Source: Ligustrum vulgare (lineage: Eukaryota > Streptophyta > Magnoliopsida > Lamiales > Oleaceae). From it: DNA of 64,000 nucleotides. The stretch is taken from positions 43,742,129-43,806,128 of the forward strand of contig OY743180.1 in the NCBI GenBank assembly GCA_963555705.1, in the 5' to 3' direction. How positions within the stretch are numbered: position 1 is the stretch's first letter; the number at the start of each line of letters is the position of its first letter. The notes below the pieces were generated by a model. That model did no database searches. It was not told the origin of the DNA and saw only the letters and a program-made list of their open reading frames with translations. A program made the position numbers and the translations under genes. Positions 34,316-47,318 of the stretch are shown here, piece by piece.

Positions 34316-35355
34316 ATGAGTCCAAGTAAATGAAGTGCTTTATACTCAAACGAAGAAGACAAACACTTATGTCGTGTTTGGCTTGATATTTCTCAAAATT
34401 CAATAATTGGTATTAACCAATCGAATAATAAATTCTGATCTTGAGTTGAGTCTATCTATAACAGCTCCAAACCAGAATATATCACTCAAAGTCGACCCCT
34501 AAGGTCTTTACAATCTCGAAGTTTGTTATTTAGACTGCTATTGCTAAGTTGAAGGGATGCGTTCGACATGTGGAATTTCTTAATCTGAGCGGTGCATCTG
34601 AACAAGATATCTTGAATATTATATATAATATTTTATTTCATAGTTCTTTATTCAATGAGCTCAGAAATTTATTACTTTTCACAATCTTGCAGATGGATCA
34701 AGCAAAAATATTGTTTGCACAAGAGAAGGTTGAGAAGAAAGACTTCGAGTTTGATCATGTCTGGTACATCCTGAAAGATATTGAAAAGTTTACTAACGAT
34801 GTTAGTTCAACATTACCCCACTTTCAAATGGAAAGTGGAAATTTTGCATCGTCAGAATCAAATTCTCCCACTTCCGTTCATCCAACACCTACATCTCCTG
34901 AATTATTATCGTTTTCTCTTCATATAGATGAAGATAATAGTGACGGTTCTGTCCAACGATCCATTGGGGTAAAAAAGGCAAAAGGAAAAAGAAAAAATAA
35001 TGAAGAATCTTCAGTTATGATTTAATCAATTGCAGAAAATAATTGAGAAATTACTCAGATTCTGAAGAAATGAAGCGAGGATAGACAAAAAAATTATGAA
35101 ATTTAGATGCTTCGAGCAGAAACTAAGTCGAAAAAAGTAGCTGTTATAGAATTTCGAGAAGATAATAAAATTTTACTTAAAGACTTGGACTCCATACCAG
35201 ATCCAAGTCTACATGAGTTTATTCAAAGCGAACAACTATGAATTACAGAAAAGAGATCTCAGCAACGAAGCAAGGAATTTCAAAATAGCTCAACTCCACT
35301 TAGTCAATATTTTGAAGGTCTAGAAGGATACGAAAATGACTTACCAAATTATTAG
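34316..35355 (+). pseudogene. PIF/Harbinger ORF1 (Myb/SANT-like, NAM-associated C-terminal) pseudogene
   Basis: Plant PIF elements encode a second DNA-binding protein next to the transposase. Here the frame starts at ATG 34316, is soon broken by stops and shifts, and is open from 34549 to 35025. Conserved landmarks are LSGASEQDIL, EKKDFEFDHVWYILKDIEKF, an S/T/P-rich linker, RSIGVKKAKGKRK and, after another stop, a charged stretch ending SLHEFIQSEQ... and LPNY at 35355. These are the domains often named glutathione S-transferase T3-like or NAM-associated in plant annotations. Several stops make it non-functional. Confidence 0.8.
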
Positions 35356-35813
35356 ATTATTGTAATTTACTTGTCAAGTTTTACTATTTCTTGTTTAGAT
35401 ATCGTGTCGTGATTTTATGGTTTTCATTTATATTCATCAATTATATAACTTTTATTTTTAATCATGGGCAATTTTATTTTAATATTATTATTAGTTGTTA
35501 TTAAATTATTTATATTAGATTAAATTAATTTATTGCGTTAATAAAAATAATAACAAAGAATATAAATAAATTTTAACTAAACAAAATAATAACAAAAAAA
35601 TGAGCAATGTACATGGATGGAATAAACAAATTTGGCGTACAAAATAAATGACAAAATTGAAATAAAAAACTTCAAAACCCACGCCAATTGAACAGTGGCG
35701 TCCCACTGTTCACAACTGCAAAATGGAGATTGAGATGCAGTTTGGTTGGAACTGGATTTTATCTTCAATTTGGTGTGAAACTTCATTTTAACGTTGCGTT
35801 GGAGTTGCTCTTA

Positions 35814-36216
35814 GAAACATTTAAAAGTGTATTACTTCACTTTAATGATTGTAGCTATCCCCACGTACTAAAGACTCTTCTTCCAATTTTTTCAGAGTTA
35901 AAAAAAAAAAAACCTTCAATTTATATCTTCCACCAATCCCCATGACATGAACGATGAGGACGCCTAAGGTTAGCATTCAACTTTTAAAAAAAATATTGAT
36001 CCACAGGGACTCTTCTTCCACTTTATTTACAAATATACTATTTTAGAAAATTAATTTTGTATAAATTAGAAATTATTTCAAGGAAAAAAAATATTGCTTA
36101 CAATTTTTTTGTATTTTACTGTTATTCTGTAATAAAAATTTTACGCAACATAAGATAAAAAAATAGAGTATTTTGATTCATCTTGATGAATATTCTAAAA
36201 ATGGTGGTATTAGGAC

Positions 36217-36267
<51 letters not shown>

Positions 36268-36948
36268 TATTTCTCTCTTTGTAGGCTAGTCTATTCAAGT
36301 TATTAAGCCCGTTAAGTATCTCAACACCCGTTCCCCTATAATTTACTTACTTGAGAGCATCGATTTAAAGCTCGCTAAATGATCATTTAGAAAGCTTAAG
36401 GGAGGGAAGTCCATGAAAAAAAGAAAAGAAAAGGAGATGCACAATTAAGCTTTGCCTAAGAACTGGAAATTAGAAGGTGGTGCAGGTTTTTTCTTTTCAT
36501 ATCGGGATTTCTTTTTGTTGTCCTAGGCGCACAAGCTTCCCCTGATAACTGAATAAAAACAAACAAGACAACATTAGGAATCAGTTTGAGAATTTATGAA
36601 TTGATTCAGGAAAAATAAATAAATAAATAATTGTATTTATCCTAGAAATTTCATTCTCATTATAAACTGACCTATCTTGGACTATGGGGTCAATTGCAAT
36701 TTCCTAACACTCACTAATCATATGAAAAATGTTAGACAACTCACATTACAGCATTCCATAGTAATTCATTTTCATATTAAACACAATAAAAGTATTAAAT
36801 CCATAATTACATAGCTATGAAAAAGGCGGTGTTACTTCACATGGACCTCGAGAGACCTGAAGAGTACATTTCACCAAATATTTTCCGTCTAGAGACATGA
36901 TGAGTACATTTCACTTACATCGAACTAAGATTACCATCATATTTTCCG
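35814..36948. other. Intergenic with (AT)n microsatellite
   Basis: 36219-36265 is a pure (AT)n run. The remainder is AT-rich with no gene or element that I can support. Confidence 0.5.
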
Positions 36949-37120
36949 TGTGTTTGGTTTTCATTAAAAAAATTTCATTTTTCTATAGTACTCAATTTCA
37001 ACTATTTATTAAAAGTCAAATCCAAAGTATATGACTTTTCAACCAAATTTCAATCATCTATTTTTTTAAAAATCACTATTCATTTAAAAAAAAATTCATT
37101 TTAACTAAAATCAAACACTC
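36949..37120. mobile_element. MITE-like element
   Basis: Inverted ends GTGTTTGGTTTTCATTA and TTAACTAAAATCAAACAC enclose about 170 bp of AT-rich DNA. Confidence 0.6.
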
Positions 37121-37620
37121 TATTTGAAACATTGAACCAGCAAATGTTTTTGAAGCAATATCCACTAGGGCAGACACCGCGATGAAAGGATGGATCGACT
37201 TTTTGCCTTTTCTTATGAGGAGAGAGAAAAGGAATTTAGGGACTAACATTTGCTTCGTATATAGGAGTTGTACAACTAGTCATGTCACGAAGGGAACCCT
37301 AAACTTGTTACAAGTATTTGGGCATTTTTTTTTTAAAATGTTAAACATTTTTCAGAAATTCGTGAATAATAATTTTTTCAACTCCAGTCAGTAACATGAT
37401 TTCTAATATAATCTTCTCTATTTAAAATACGATTAGTTGAGATTGAAGTAAATTTTAATTAAACTTTCAACTACTTTCTTTTGTTTAATTAGAATATGTT
37501 TGAGCCCCATTTTTAAATGGGTCTTTAATAGTGTTTTTTTTTAACGTGTTGCTAAAAATTAAGGAATAATTGGAATTTATATTTAAATTATTTTGTTGAA
37601 TATTGTTTGGTAGAGATTAA

Positions 37621-37867
37621 GAGTCTGTTTGGTAATGTGAAAAGTTTTGATTTTTGTGATTTGAGCTTGACTAAGAATGGATGGTTGATATTTAGTTGGT
37701 TCTAAAATTATTTGGTAGAGATTAAAATTAGATTTTTAGTTGATTTAATAAAAGTTGATGTGATGTATGGTTGAAAAGTTATGAGTTCCATGAAATATGT
37801 ATTTGAGATTAATTGTTGATTTTGACTTAAATTAAAATTTAGATTTTAACTTGTACCAAACATGGGC
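37621..37867. mobile_element. MITE-like element, same family as 48006-48168
   Basis: Ends GTCTGTTTGGTAATG and TTGTACCAAACATGGGC. The interior (ATTAGATTTTTAGT, TTAATTGTTGATTTTGACTTA) matches the element at 48006-48168. Confidence 0.65.
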
Positions 37868-37869
37868 TA

Positions 37870-38668
37870 AGTCTCTATTTTGGTCACACATCTGCAATAG
37901 TGACAGTTGAGGGATTGATATCTACACCCTTTTGTCATGCCAACTGTTATGCATAATATTTGCACACTGCGTTATAGTATTGGTTTTTGTCAGTTGTACG
38001 AACGATCTCAACATTTTTGTAACATTTTTACCCTTTTGTTTCCCTTTTATATCGAGAATATTAGATACATTTTCGAGGACTTCAACATCTTCTTTATTGT
38101 CATCCAAATCAATTAGATGGCTGTCTCCTACCTCATCACTATTTTATGGAATGAGAATGTTATTGAAATCGTGTTGAAACTTGGACGACCAAGAAGAAGT
38201 GTGATTGTAGACTTGTAGTATGAGAGTTGAGATGATAAAAAAAAAAGAAATATGTAATTTTAGACTTTTAGCATGTAGATTGTAAATATGAAATGTGTAT
38301 TGTGTAGTAATTGAATTGAATTGAAATATGTAAATTGAGAGTTGGATTAGATTGTAATGGAAGAAAAATAGTAGATAATTGTAAAGAGCGTGTGTGAAAT
38401 TGAAATTAAAAAATTGTTGAATTTATAGATAAGTGAAAAATAGCCGTTTGTGACCATTGGGTACTTCAAAAAATTTTGTGAGTTGTAACTGTTTAAAAAA
38501 GGTCACAAAACAGTAAAATGTGACATTATACGAGTTGGCGAGCCACTCGTTTTTTAACGAGTCGAGTCGACGCTCTACTCGTTTTTCTTTCTCATTGATT
38601 GGCTCGTATTCAGACTCATGCTTTGGGCGAATCGAGCCGGTAAGCCATCGGCCCTTATGCCATCCCTA
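37870..38668 (-). mobile_element. Possible hAT fragment with one terminus
   Basis: Read on the minus strand the segment starts TAGGGATGGCATAAGGGC, a common plant hAT end, followed by subterminal GAGTCGACTCG-type repeats. A 61-codon frame (37922-38107) starting DDNKEDVEVLENVSNI, with an acidic open stretch ahead of it, could be the start of a hAT protein. The other terminus was not found. Confidence 0.35.
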
Positions 38669-38790
38669 ATGTTAGGGACAACTGCAATAGGATTCACTGG
38701 TTGACGAGACGACTAGTGCCAAAGGTTTTTTTTTTTTTAACCCAAAAAATTAGCGAGCGAATTGAATAGATTCATTCAAAATACAAGACC

Positions 38791-38813
38791 TTCCCGCCAT
38801 ATGATTTGGCGCC
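38791..38813. promoter_or_regulatory. Paired E2F-type sites upstream of the 804-residue gene
   Basis: TTCCCGCC (38791-38798) and TTGGCGCC (38806-38813) both fit the E2F consensus TTSSCGSS and lie 7 bp apart, about 100 bp upstream of a probable leader exon (about 38860-38911, donor AAG/GTGAGC). The same two octamers occur upstream of the dUTPase gene. Confidence 0.65.
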
Positions 38814-39638
38814 AGATTTTTTTACAATACCCTAATTTTACAAGTTTCTTCTTATCCACGTCTCCCTCTCTCTCTCTCTGAAAGCGAGATTTTTTTTCCC
38901 CCTGAACTAAGGTGAGCTTCAAATTTGTATTCTACATTCTCAGGTCTGTTTTCTAGCTTTTATTCTACATTTCATATCAAATCTACTTATTTGGGTTTTA
39001 ATTGGATGATTGTTTGTTTGCTTTCGTTTTGATTCATCTGTGGATAGAAGGTAGATAATCGAAAATTTATTAAGTTCAGATGAAATTAGGGTTTGAAGAA
39101 ACGAAGAGAATAATTCCATTCTGATAATTTTGCTGCACCTTTCCTAGATTTATGCTATTGGTTTATATACATTTCATTGTGTACTCTGTTAATCAGAATG
39201 CTTTGATTTGGAGCACATATTAGAGTCCTTGCGGATGATAAATAAATCTTTTGCTCACTTTTAACCAAGAAAAGTTTTAAAGAAGTGTTGCATATACGTT
39301 ATTCATTCCATGACTGGATAAATGGGGGAGTGACTAAAACTTTTGCAATAAAATGTAGGATTAGTAAAATGTTCGGCTATACTGTGTAACTCATGGATAA
39401 TAAATAGTGCGCTTGCTTCAATCTTCTGATGGCATTAATATTAAGCTTATTCCTGTGATCCGAAGTGTTAAGTTTCTGTGGTTTATCCAGTCAGAACAAG
39501 GCTAACTTCCGGTTCAATTCATGGTCAGATTTGGAGGCACGTCCTTTTAAATTACTAAGTCGGGCTATTTTTTTTTTTTTTTTCCTGTGCAAATCCACTA
39601 GATAGTCGGAGGAAACACTTGTTTAACTTTTTCAAGTA

Positions 39639-42600
39639 ATGGAGCTAAGGAACTGTAATAGCACCCATTATTTTCAAGCTATAAGTGGTGGTTTGGTGAT
39701 AAAAGTCCACAGTATAGATGCCCGTGGAAAGCCAGCTCTTTCATTAAAGACTTTAAAGGACGTATATGAAAGGGAAGATGCCGAAAGACTAGGGAGACCT
39801 AAAAGTGACATGGATATAATGAGTGCAGGTTCAGATTTTTACAATGATCAACTGACAAGTGAGACTCCGTGTTTTCCACTTGTGGATAGAACATTGAAGG
39901 AAGCCAAACCTGCATTTGATGGGTTTTTTCTCTGTGGAGATAATGATGACATAGACAGTGATTTGGATGACAATACTACATTGAAACAGCTTAGAGAAGG
40001 GTCGAAAACGAAAGCATTGAAGAAAATAAAACTTGAATTTGATGAGTTTGTTCCCTGTGGTTATTATGACATGGATAGTGATTTGGATCACAAAACTACA
40101 TTGAAACAGCTTATGGAAAGGTCTAAAACAAAGAAAAGGAAGTTTGGAAGTTCTACTGGTGTGAATTCAATGCATGCTAATGTGGACAGAAACCCGGGGG
40201 AAGATGAATCTGATATCGATGAACCACTTATTATCTGGAAATCCAAGCTTGAAAAGAACTCAAAGGCTAAAGGAAAATGCCCGAACAAAAATGTGGTAAC
40301 ATCGTTGCAAGCTTCCTTATCAATTAAATCTGAACAGAATCAGCTATCTGAGGGTTCCATGCAAGGTGATGCTAAATTACCTACAGTTATCTGTGTTAAA
40401 GCTGAGGTTCCTGAGCCTGCGCCCCAAGGGTGTCAAACACCAACTTCTTTTTCTAATGACTCATCCACCAACCTCAACAGGGAATCCAAGCTTGGTGGTA
40501 TAGCATCAAATAGTCATAGAACTCCAATGAAGTGTGAAAATAGAGAAGCATTGTTCTTTGCAGAGGAATGCCAAAACTGTGTTACTAATGAAGTTTCCTA
40601 TGACCATTTGGAGCATGTTATGCCTATCTCTATGCTTCTTCCAAGTAATGGAAAGGCTGTGAAGGTAGAATATCAGGAAATGGATTGCCATGAATTTCTG
40701 CTTTTGCCTCCAGAAATTGAGACAGAAAAAGATAATCTGCAAGTACTTTCTAGCAGAAGTTCACCTGCTAAGATTCAAGGTTCATATGTGTGTTGCACCA
40801 AAAGTTCTTCCATCATGGAGGAGATATCAGGGCAAGCAAGGGAAGACTCCAGTGGTCAAGTTCTTAACCTTTCTGCTGATAATAACATTGGCTGCACGGA
40901 ACCTTGCAATGGAGATAAGTTCTACCTGCTTTTGGATAACACTAAGGAAGATTTGATTTATGAAAAAAATTGTTCCTTGACTAGCCCAGAAAAGAGCTGC
41001 ATCTCTTCAGGATATTCCAGTATTTCCTTGGAGATCACTGGCAATTCAATGCCCTTGAAAGATATCATGGCTGATGAGAAGTCTTTGACATTTGCTTTTG
41101 ATGCTGTGCCAAGGAATGGCTTGAACACTGAAAATCATTTGGAGGATGAGTTATCAAAGAGCAAGAAGACGCAAACTCCAGCATCTCCGAGCACCTATAA
41201 AGAAAGAAAACCCTCCCTTGATTACCAAGGTTGTGATATCGCCAATACACTTCCAACACTAGAGATCTATCAAGCTCCTCAAAGGCTCCTTTCAACTCGA
41301 AAGGTCAGAAGCTGTTTTATGCATGATTGTTGAGTTTTACATTTATTATTGGAACAACTTCAAATTTGATTCTCAACCTCTGCAGGCCATTTCTCCATCT
41401 TCTGAAGAACAATTGTGTTTGAATATGAATTCAGTTGAATTACTTGACTCTGTTGATCAGGGCGGTAAGTTAGTTTCACAATTGTTCTAATTGACTAATG
41501 CAAAATTTCCGTCCAAGCATTATTATTTATTTAAAGAATCTTGTTTTGTTTCTCGGCATTATTTAGAGGTGTAGCTTTTTTAGAGATTATCAACGAAAGC
41601 ATGCACAACATATTCCTTCACCTTCATAAGAAGGAAAAAGGGATTGCTTGAGGTTGATACAGATAGATCTATCTGCTAATGTTAGTGCTGGGCACTAAAA
41701 AGTTCTGTAATATTGAGCTCTGTGGTATGGATTTGTTTAGGGATCACATTAGAATCATATAAATATTACCTTTTACTTTAATTTCCCTTTTAAAAGCAGA
41801 TCCTTTATCCCTTCATATAACTGAGGAGTACTTACGTTCCGTGATGTTTACATGCTTAGCTATCATCTTGAGGGTGAAACTTGACAAGAAGAAAAGGTTA
41901 TCACGATTTCATGGAAGGCTTTGGAAATCAGTTTCCATCTTAAATTTCTTTACATTGAATATTTAAATCATGTTAGCAGTTGGTTTCTTTTCTGGTTGTT
42001 TCAAATTCTCTTTGACAGTCCTCCTTTCGTTTGCAATTTTCCAGAATGCAAGGGGGAGCTCTGGTTAGAGAAACCAAAGGAGAATGTTTCATCAGGCAGA
42101 TCAGATATTGCGCATGCTAAAATGACTGAAAATATAGGAGAACCTGTTGTGCACATCCCAAGAAAAGTCTTCATAAGCCCCGCAGAGATTCTTAAGAAAT
42201 CACAAAATTGCAGAGCTCCCTTACCTAAAGGAAATCTCGAGGGCCCTCGTTTTTCTCGTACCTTACCCAACTTTAGCACTGATTGCTCCACTAAAGGTTG
42301 TTACGAAAGTGCTATCGCATTTTCACAGCGGCAGATGCGTGACATTGAGTCTCTTGCAACGAAACTGACGAATGAGTTAAAGTTCATGAAGGACATTGTA
42401 GCAGAAAAAATTCTTTTTGAAGCATGTCGTGACACGTCTTCGAGAAATAATGCTGAAGAGGTATACATAATGCATATGTAGGTTTCTCAAAGGTGCAATT
42501 TGTATTTTTATGCACAGAACTCATCATTTCTGCCATGTTCAATTTTCTTAACTTGTTCCACATCCGATCCTTGTTTCGCATCATTTATTAATTGACAGTA

Positions 42601-43975
42601 ATCAAATTTCAGTTTGCTGTTGAATGGAATAGTTTTTATTAATATTCCAATCAGAGAAGAAACTAGAAACATAGTTAATATCTCACCAGGTATATGGGAA
42701 AATGTTTTAAGCAGGTTACTTCACAATAATGCTTCTAGCAGCAAGATGTAACCTGATGCAATTTTTCTGTGCCTTTGCCAAAAATATGTAGGGTAGTTAT
42801 ATTTACACCACAATTTTTTATATCTACACCACATTTTAATTACATGAAATGTTTTTAAAATTTGTTCACTTTTGCTTTTATGTCCTCAATTTTTTTTTCA
42901 AAGCATTATTATTCTTAAGTTTCAATTAATTAACATATTTTGTTTTTAATCACAATTTATATCCAAATATTCTGCTAATGTGCATTGAAAAGAATGAAAA
43001 GTATTTATTTTTGCCTTTTGTATTAATTACTTCGATTATTTAAAAATAAGAGGGATAAATAAGTTTTTTTCACCCTTAAGTTTTTTTCACCCTCATAATA
43101 AATATTTTGGAAAAAAATCATCATTATGGACAATATATGAAAATTAATAGATAATTGATTATAAAAGATTTATATAAAAAACTTGAGAGCATAAGTGGAA
43201 AAATAAGAAAAGCTTGGGGATATTTATTAAAAATAAAATGTGGTGTAGTTAACAAATGTTGTGGTGTCAATATAATTACTCTAATATGTAAGTATAAAAT
43301 GCGTCTGGTTGAAGTACATCTATGACAGCACGATGCATATCTTAATTTGAACTTTTATAGTGTCTGCATTTGCATTTTTTTAGAAGTCATCTTACATTGT
43401 CTCAGTTGATGGAAATATTTATTTTTTTGACATTTTAATGTTAGAACATTCTCTTTACGTTCGTTCTAATGTTTCATCATCATTTGCTCTCATTCCTCAG
43501 AAGGAATTGGAATTAACCTGTCGTTATGTTTGAGTTTATTGACATACTAGATTTGGTTGGAACTTGGAAGCTCCAGCTCTGCACTAGATATGTTTATACT
43601 TATGCCATAATGCTATTTCATCTTGAAGGTTAAAGCAGCCATTGACAACTCAACAAAAGCTGAAGAAACAGCAAAAAAATGGCTATCCATGATGAATAGG
43701 GACTGCAACCGCTTTTGTAAAATAATGGTACGTGTCCTCTATAGTTTATGTTTTTTGTGCAAGTATACTAATAAGTTTATTTATAAGTAAAATTTGTCAC
43801 ATCACCATCTTAACTGCAGAAATTGAGTCAGAATAGTGTCAATGCTTCCAAGAATGTAGTTAAGAGGGAAAGGAAAAAGATAGTGTTCGCGGATGAAGCA
43901 GGTGGGAAGCTCTGTCATGTCAAGTTTTTTGAAGATGGCGTTGCTTCTCCGGTTTCTGTTAGCCAAAAACAGTGA
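39639..43975 (+). CDS. 804-residue plant protein of uncertain function, putatively S-phase regulated
   Basis: Five coding exons join in frame with GT-AG borders: 39639-41303, 41386-41464, 42045-42460, 43629-43727 and 43820-43975 (TGA). A likely non-coding leader exon ends at 38911; an acceptor (TTTTTCAAG) sits two bases before the chosen ATG, and an in-frame TAA lies just upstream. The protein is hydrophilic and probably nuclear. Residues ~93-168 hold a 40-residue internal duplication (DSDLD..TTLKQL.E.SKTK twice), followed by basic KTKKRKFG. A helical, possibly coiled-coil segment begins QRQMRDIESLATKLTNELK. The C-terminus has a basic KRERKK and then IVFADEAGGKLCHVKFFEDG, which looks like its most conserved block. 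No enzyme domain is seen. Length and layout would be compatible with the plant HAPLESS8-like group, but I cannot confirm this. Confidence 0.8.
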
Positions 43976-44689
43976 TGTCAAAACAAATGTAGACGTAAGG
44001 CTAAGCTTAAATACTTTCCAAAAACGTCGCTCTATAGCAACTTTTAAGTTTAGCCAAACTTGTCTTCTTGGATTCTTAAGGGAAGTTTTGCAGGCATCTG
44101 ATGCTGAAGACCTGACAATTCTCATCTGTTTGGATCTTTTATCCTCTAATGCTATCTTGCTGAAGCTGATAACCCTTGGGGGTACATTGTACTCGGATTT
44201 TATTAGACCAGAGTGCCTTCAGACCTGGGGACTGCAGGATTTTGACTTGGGGGTGGCCGGTAAATTCATTATCGTGGTTCTGAATTCTAATCCAATAGAG
44301 ATATTGTATTGGATTGCTATTGCATTTTCGTTTATCTTTTATAATGTTCATATGATCCAAATGTTATATGGTTGATTTGTGATGGTCCTAATCCAAGCTT
44401 GTTAAAATTTATGTAAATAGAATTCTGAAAAATTAACACCGGGAATTTTTATTTAATCAACATTTGTTTTAAGCAACACATAATGAACTTTAAATACAAA
44501 TAAGACTTAATAACTTCTCCTAAACACGAGGACCAACAACTACTTGCAAACATTTAGCCGTAAAATATTCAAGTGACCAAGTGTAGAAATATTCTCTAAC
44601 AAATTATTGACTCATTCTAAAGTAAATAACAAAAGCCTAAAAAATAGATAAAATAGAACCCCTTCATCTAACATTCAGCTCCTGTATGG
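43976..44689. other. 3' UTR and downstream flank
   Basis: Directly follows the stop of the five-exon gene. A 160-codon frame overlapping the last exon (43893-44375) is in a different frame from the spliced product and is not supported. Nothing else seen. Confidence 0.5.
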
Positions 44690-45170
44690 GCGGTCAGGCG
44701 GAGCTGGGGGGGGGGGGGGGGGGTACCTCGTGGGGGCCTGGACCCCCCAGCTTTTTAAAGAATATTTTTCTTTTTAATTTTTAATCTATTTTTTTAGACA
44801 ATTGGGCCAATTTAAAAAAAAAAAAAAATTGAAATTCTTCAACCCAATCCTCACCTGCTGCGGCCTGCCCAAACATTTAACCCAAACCCAATCCTAATGT
44901 CTGATCCCTAGCTCCAGTCTCATTTTTCATCTCAACAACAATCCACGTACAGCAACGCGAACAGTAATTTGATTGTATATTGAAAATGACGAATTTGATG
45001 TCATTGACAATGATGTAATTATGCAACGTTATCAAAATATGAAAATTCGTAAGGAACGCTTATAATAAATAAAGTATTAAATTTCTTTTATCGTTATATA
45101 ACTTTTTGTATATGCTATTACGGGGACCTCAACTCAAAATTCTTGGCTCTATCCCTCCTGTCCATGCATG
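44690..45170 (+). mobile_element. hAT-type remnant with transposase C-terminus (44973-45065)
   Basis: The segment starts GGCGGAGCTGG and a run of 18 G (44706-44723), then GGCCTGGACCCCCC, and ends ATTCTTGGCTCTATCCCTCCTG, ends often seen on a plant hAT group. The 30-codon frame IENDEFDVID...IMQRYQNMKIRKERL plus TAA at 44973-45065 matches the end of TTF-type/hAT transposases. Everything else of the transposase is gone. Confidence 0.6.
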
Positions 45171-45780
45171 CACGAAAGATGTGCACATCCAGGTTAGTCC
45201 ATATACTTTGGATTCCTAATGGAAACCCTAGTGGACTTTCTTGGCTTATCAATTTGATATATGATCATGATTTCTATCGCAAGGATTGAATTACGCTCAT
45301 TATTCCTTTGATCACCACCATGCCTATTAATTTTACACTAGATTACATCAATCCAAAATTACGAGAAAATAGTTCTTTGGCAAACCACTTCTTACAATTT
45401 ATAAATGTAATTTTTTTAAACCACTTTTTAATCATGTTGCTATGCTGAACTTTTCTAGCGTGTACAAAAAGTGTTCTTTATGCAACATTTTCATTTCTCA
45501 GAATTGGTTTGGTAACACTGTAACGATAAATCATTTTATTTATGATTTTGAGATAAAATTATGATTGAAAATTGAAAAAAGAAAATGTGTCTAGTTAAAA
45601 AGTAATTTAAGAAATTGTGTGATTTATAAATCGTTTCATAAACCATTTACCAAATACTTGCTGAGTTCTAGTATAGTTTCCTCAATCATACATTAAAAAA
45701 TGCTTTTATAAAAAAAAAAAAGGAAGGTAAAATTACATGCAAGAATTTAAACCTTGTCGTGTCTGGACATATGAAGCAAT

Positions 45781-47318
45781 TGTTGGGATTTGTGCCCAAA
45801 AGCATTACGAATTTACTGATATGTAATAAACGATTATTTATATTTGATATAATATTTGACGTTTATTTAAATTTGCAATTGATTATTATATGTAAGATGT
45901 AACGAAGTGCCTTTGATTTTTTAAAGATAATATAATATTAGTACTTTTGAAGTACAGAAGATTCATATTATATTTCAATCGAGAATAATTTAGTCCTGGA
46001 TCTTGATTATTCTATTGAGGTTCATTTGATTATTACTCTAATTAATAAGAATAGACTATTTATTTTAATTGTCGTGACTAATTCTAATTGAGACGTGAGC
46101 AATAACATTGATATACTTCGGGATAAGTATATTGAAGTGGACCATCGTTAAATTAATTCTCTAGCATGATCGTGCTTAGGATTTGAGATTTCACGTGACT
46201 ATCATATGGAATGTCTTAATCTATCTTGGATGATATTTATTATGTAACAATCCTTATGATTAGTGAGATCAATCATTAATATGATCAATAACTTTATGTG
46301 TTGGGAACCAAAGAAAAGTGAATTAATAAATGACGTGTTGTAAGAGGAATCCGTTGCTCTAATTGTGAGGTTAAGGAGATCACTTGAATATTCTAAGTGG
46401 AAGTATGATTTCAGGAATCCGAGCTTAGTATTTAAGATTCAATGTTAAATATAAATCATAGCAATAAGAATATTGATTTAAGCAAATTGAATAATTAATT
46501 AGGTGAAACGGTTAATTATATGCCCAGTTAATTATCGATCTCAAATGGGGACAAATTATTAGATGATAAGTCAAGAGGATAAATAATTATGGGAAATAAA
46601 TATATATTACTTCTATGATTATTTTATATATTTAGGAGTTGAAATAATTTACCTATAGTTGTATGAGCGAATTATCAGATAATTAAATTGGACAGTTGTT
46701 AATTAGCATAACTGAATTTAATTATTGGGAGCCTAGAATATATAAATTCAATTGGGTCCTCTCAATAGCCTAAATAAGAATTGAATGACTAACTTGTAAA
46801 GAGTTGGATAATTCTTGGATTGCGCTATTAAAAAGTAATTAAGGATAGAGTTTGTAGGATAAGTATGAAACTCTAATCCCAAAAGGTATATGAGAAGAGT
46901 TAAAACTTTTCCTCTCTTTATATATACACACATATGAGGGGATAACTAAGATTAATTCCACATTTTTGGTTTTGGTTATTCCCTAAATTAAATATTAGAG
47001 TCAGAATTTTATTCCACTTGGGTAATATAGCATTCTTGATCATTTGATATCCACGCATCAACACAATCTTCATCTTGAAGGAATATTGGGGAAGATTCAA
47101 AGGTTGGAAGTTGAAACAGTTATTTCAAAGATTGAAGTTCGTATTAATTATTGGAAGGTAACTCCGCTGCGCATCTTCAAGGTAGTGTTTTTTTTTTTTT
47201 TTTTGAATTGGACAAGGTAGCTTTTAATTAGATTATTAATTAATTGAAATGTAGCAGGTTCTTATTTTTCAAAGAAAACTAAATTTTGTTTGAACTTTCT
47301 TGGAATCGATTTTCAACA
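45781..47318 (+). mobile_element. Lone Copia-type LTR, ~1.54 kb
   Basis: Begins TGTTGGGATTTGTGCCC and ends TCGATTTTCAACA, so TGTTG...CAACA ends are present. Sequence such as ACTGATATGTAATAAACGATTATTTAT is typical of a Copia LTR. No polypurine tract precedes it and no coding domain follows. Flanking 5-mers (GCAAT and TCAGC) do not match, so it is not a clean solo LTR, or an edge is misplaced. Confidence 0.5.

Larger units (their letters stand above)
33188..35810. mobile_element. PIF/Harbinger element, internal-deletion derivative (2,623 bp)
   Basis: Ends GGGCATCTTCAAC (left) and the complement of GAGCAACTCCAAC (right) match the PIF/Harbinger terminal inverted repeat, 10 of 13 positions. Both sides carry the TTA target duplication typical of the superfamily (33185-33187 and 35811-35813). 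Inside are the C-terminal piece of a DDE transposase on the minus strand and a nearly complete but broken Myb/SANT-like ORF1 on the plus strand. Most of the transposase gene is missing, so the copy is non-autonomous. Confidence 0.88.

Noticed and set aside
40690..40956. 88-codon frame inside the large exon
   Set aside because: Out-of-frame shadow of the 555-codon exon.
43893..44375. 160-codon frame overlapping the last exon of the 804-residue gene
   Set aside because: Different frame from the spliced exon series, which ends properly at 43975; no domain.
45781..47318. Clean solo LTR with target duplication
   Set aside because: Ends fit an LTR but the flanking 5-mers differ, so a solo-LTR claim is not made with confidence.
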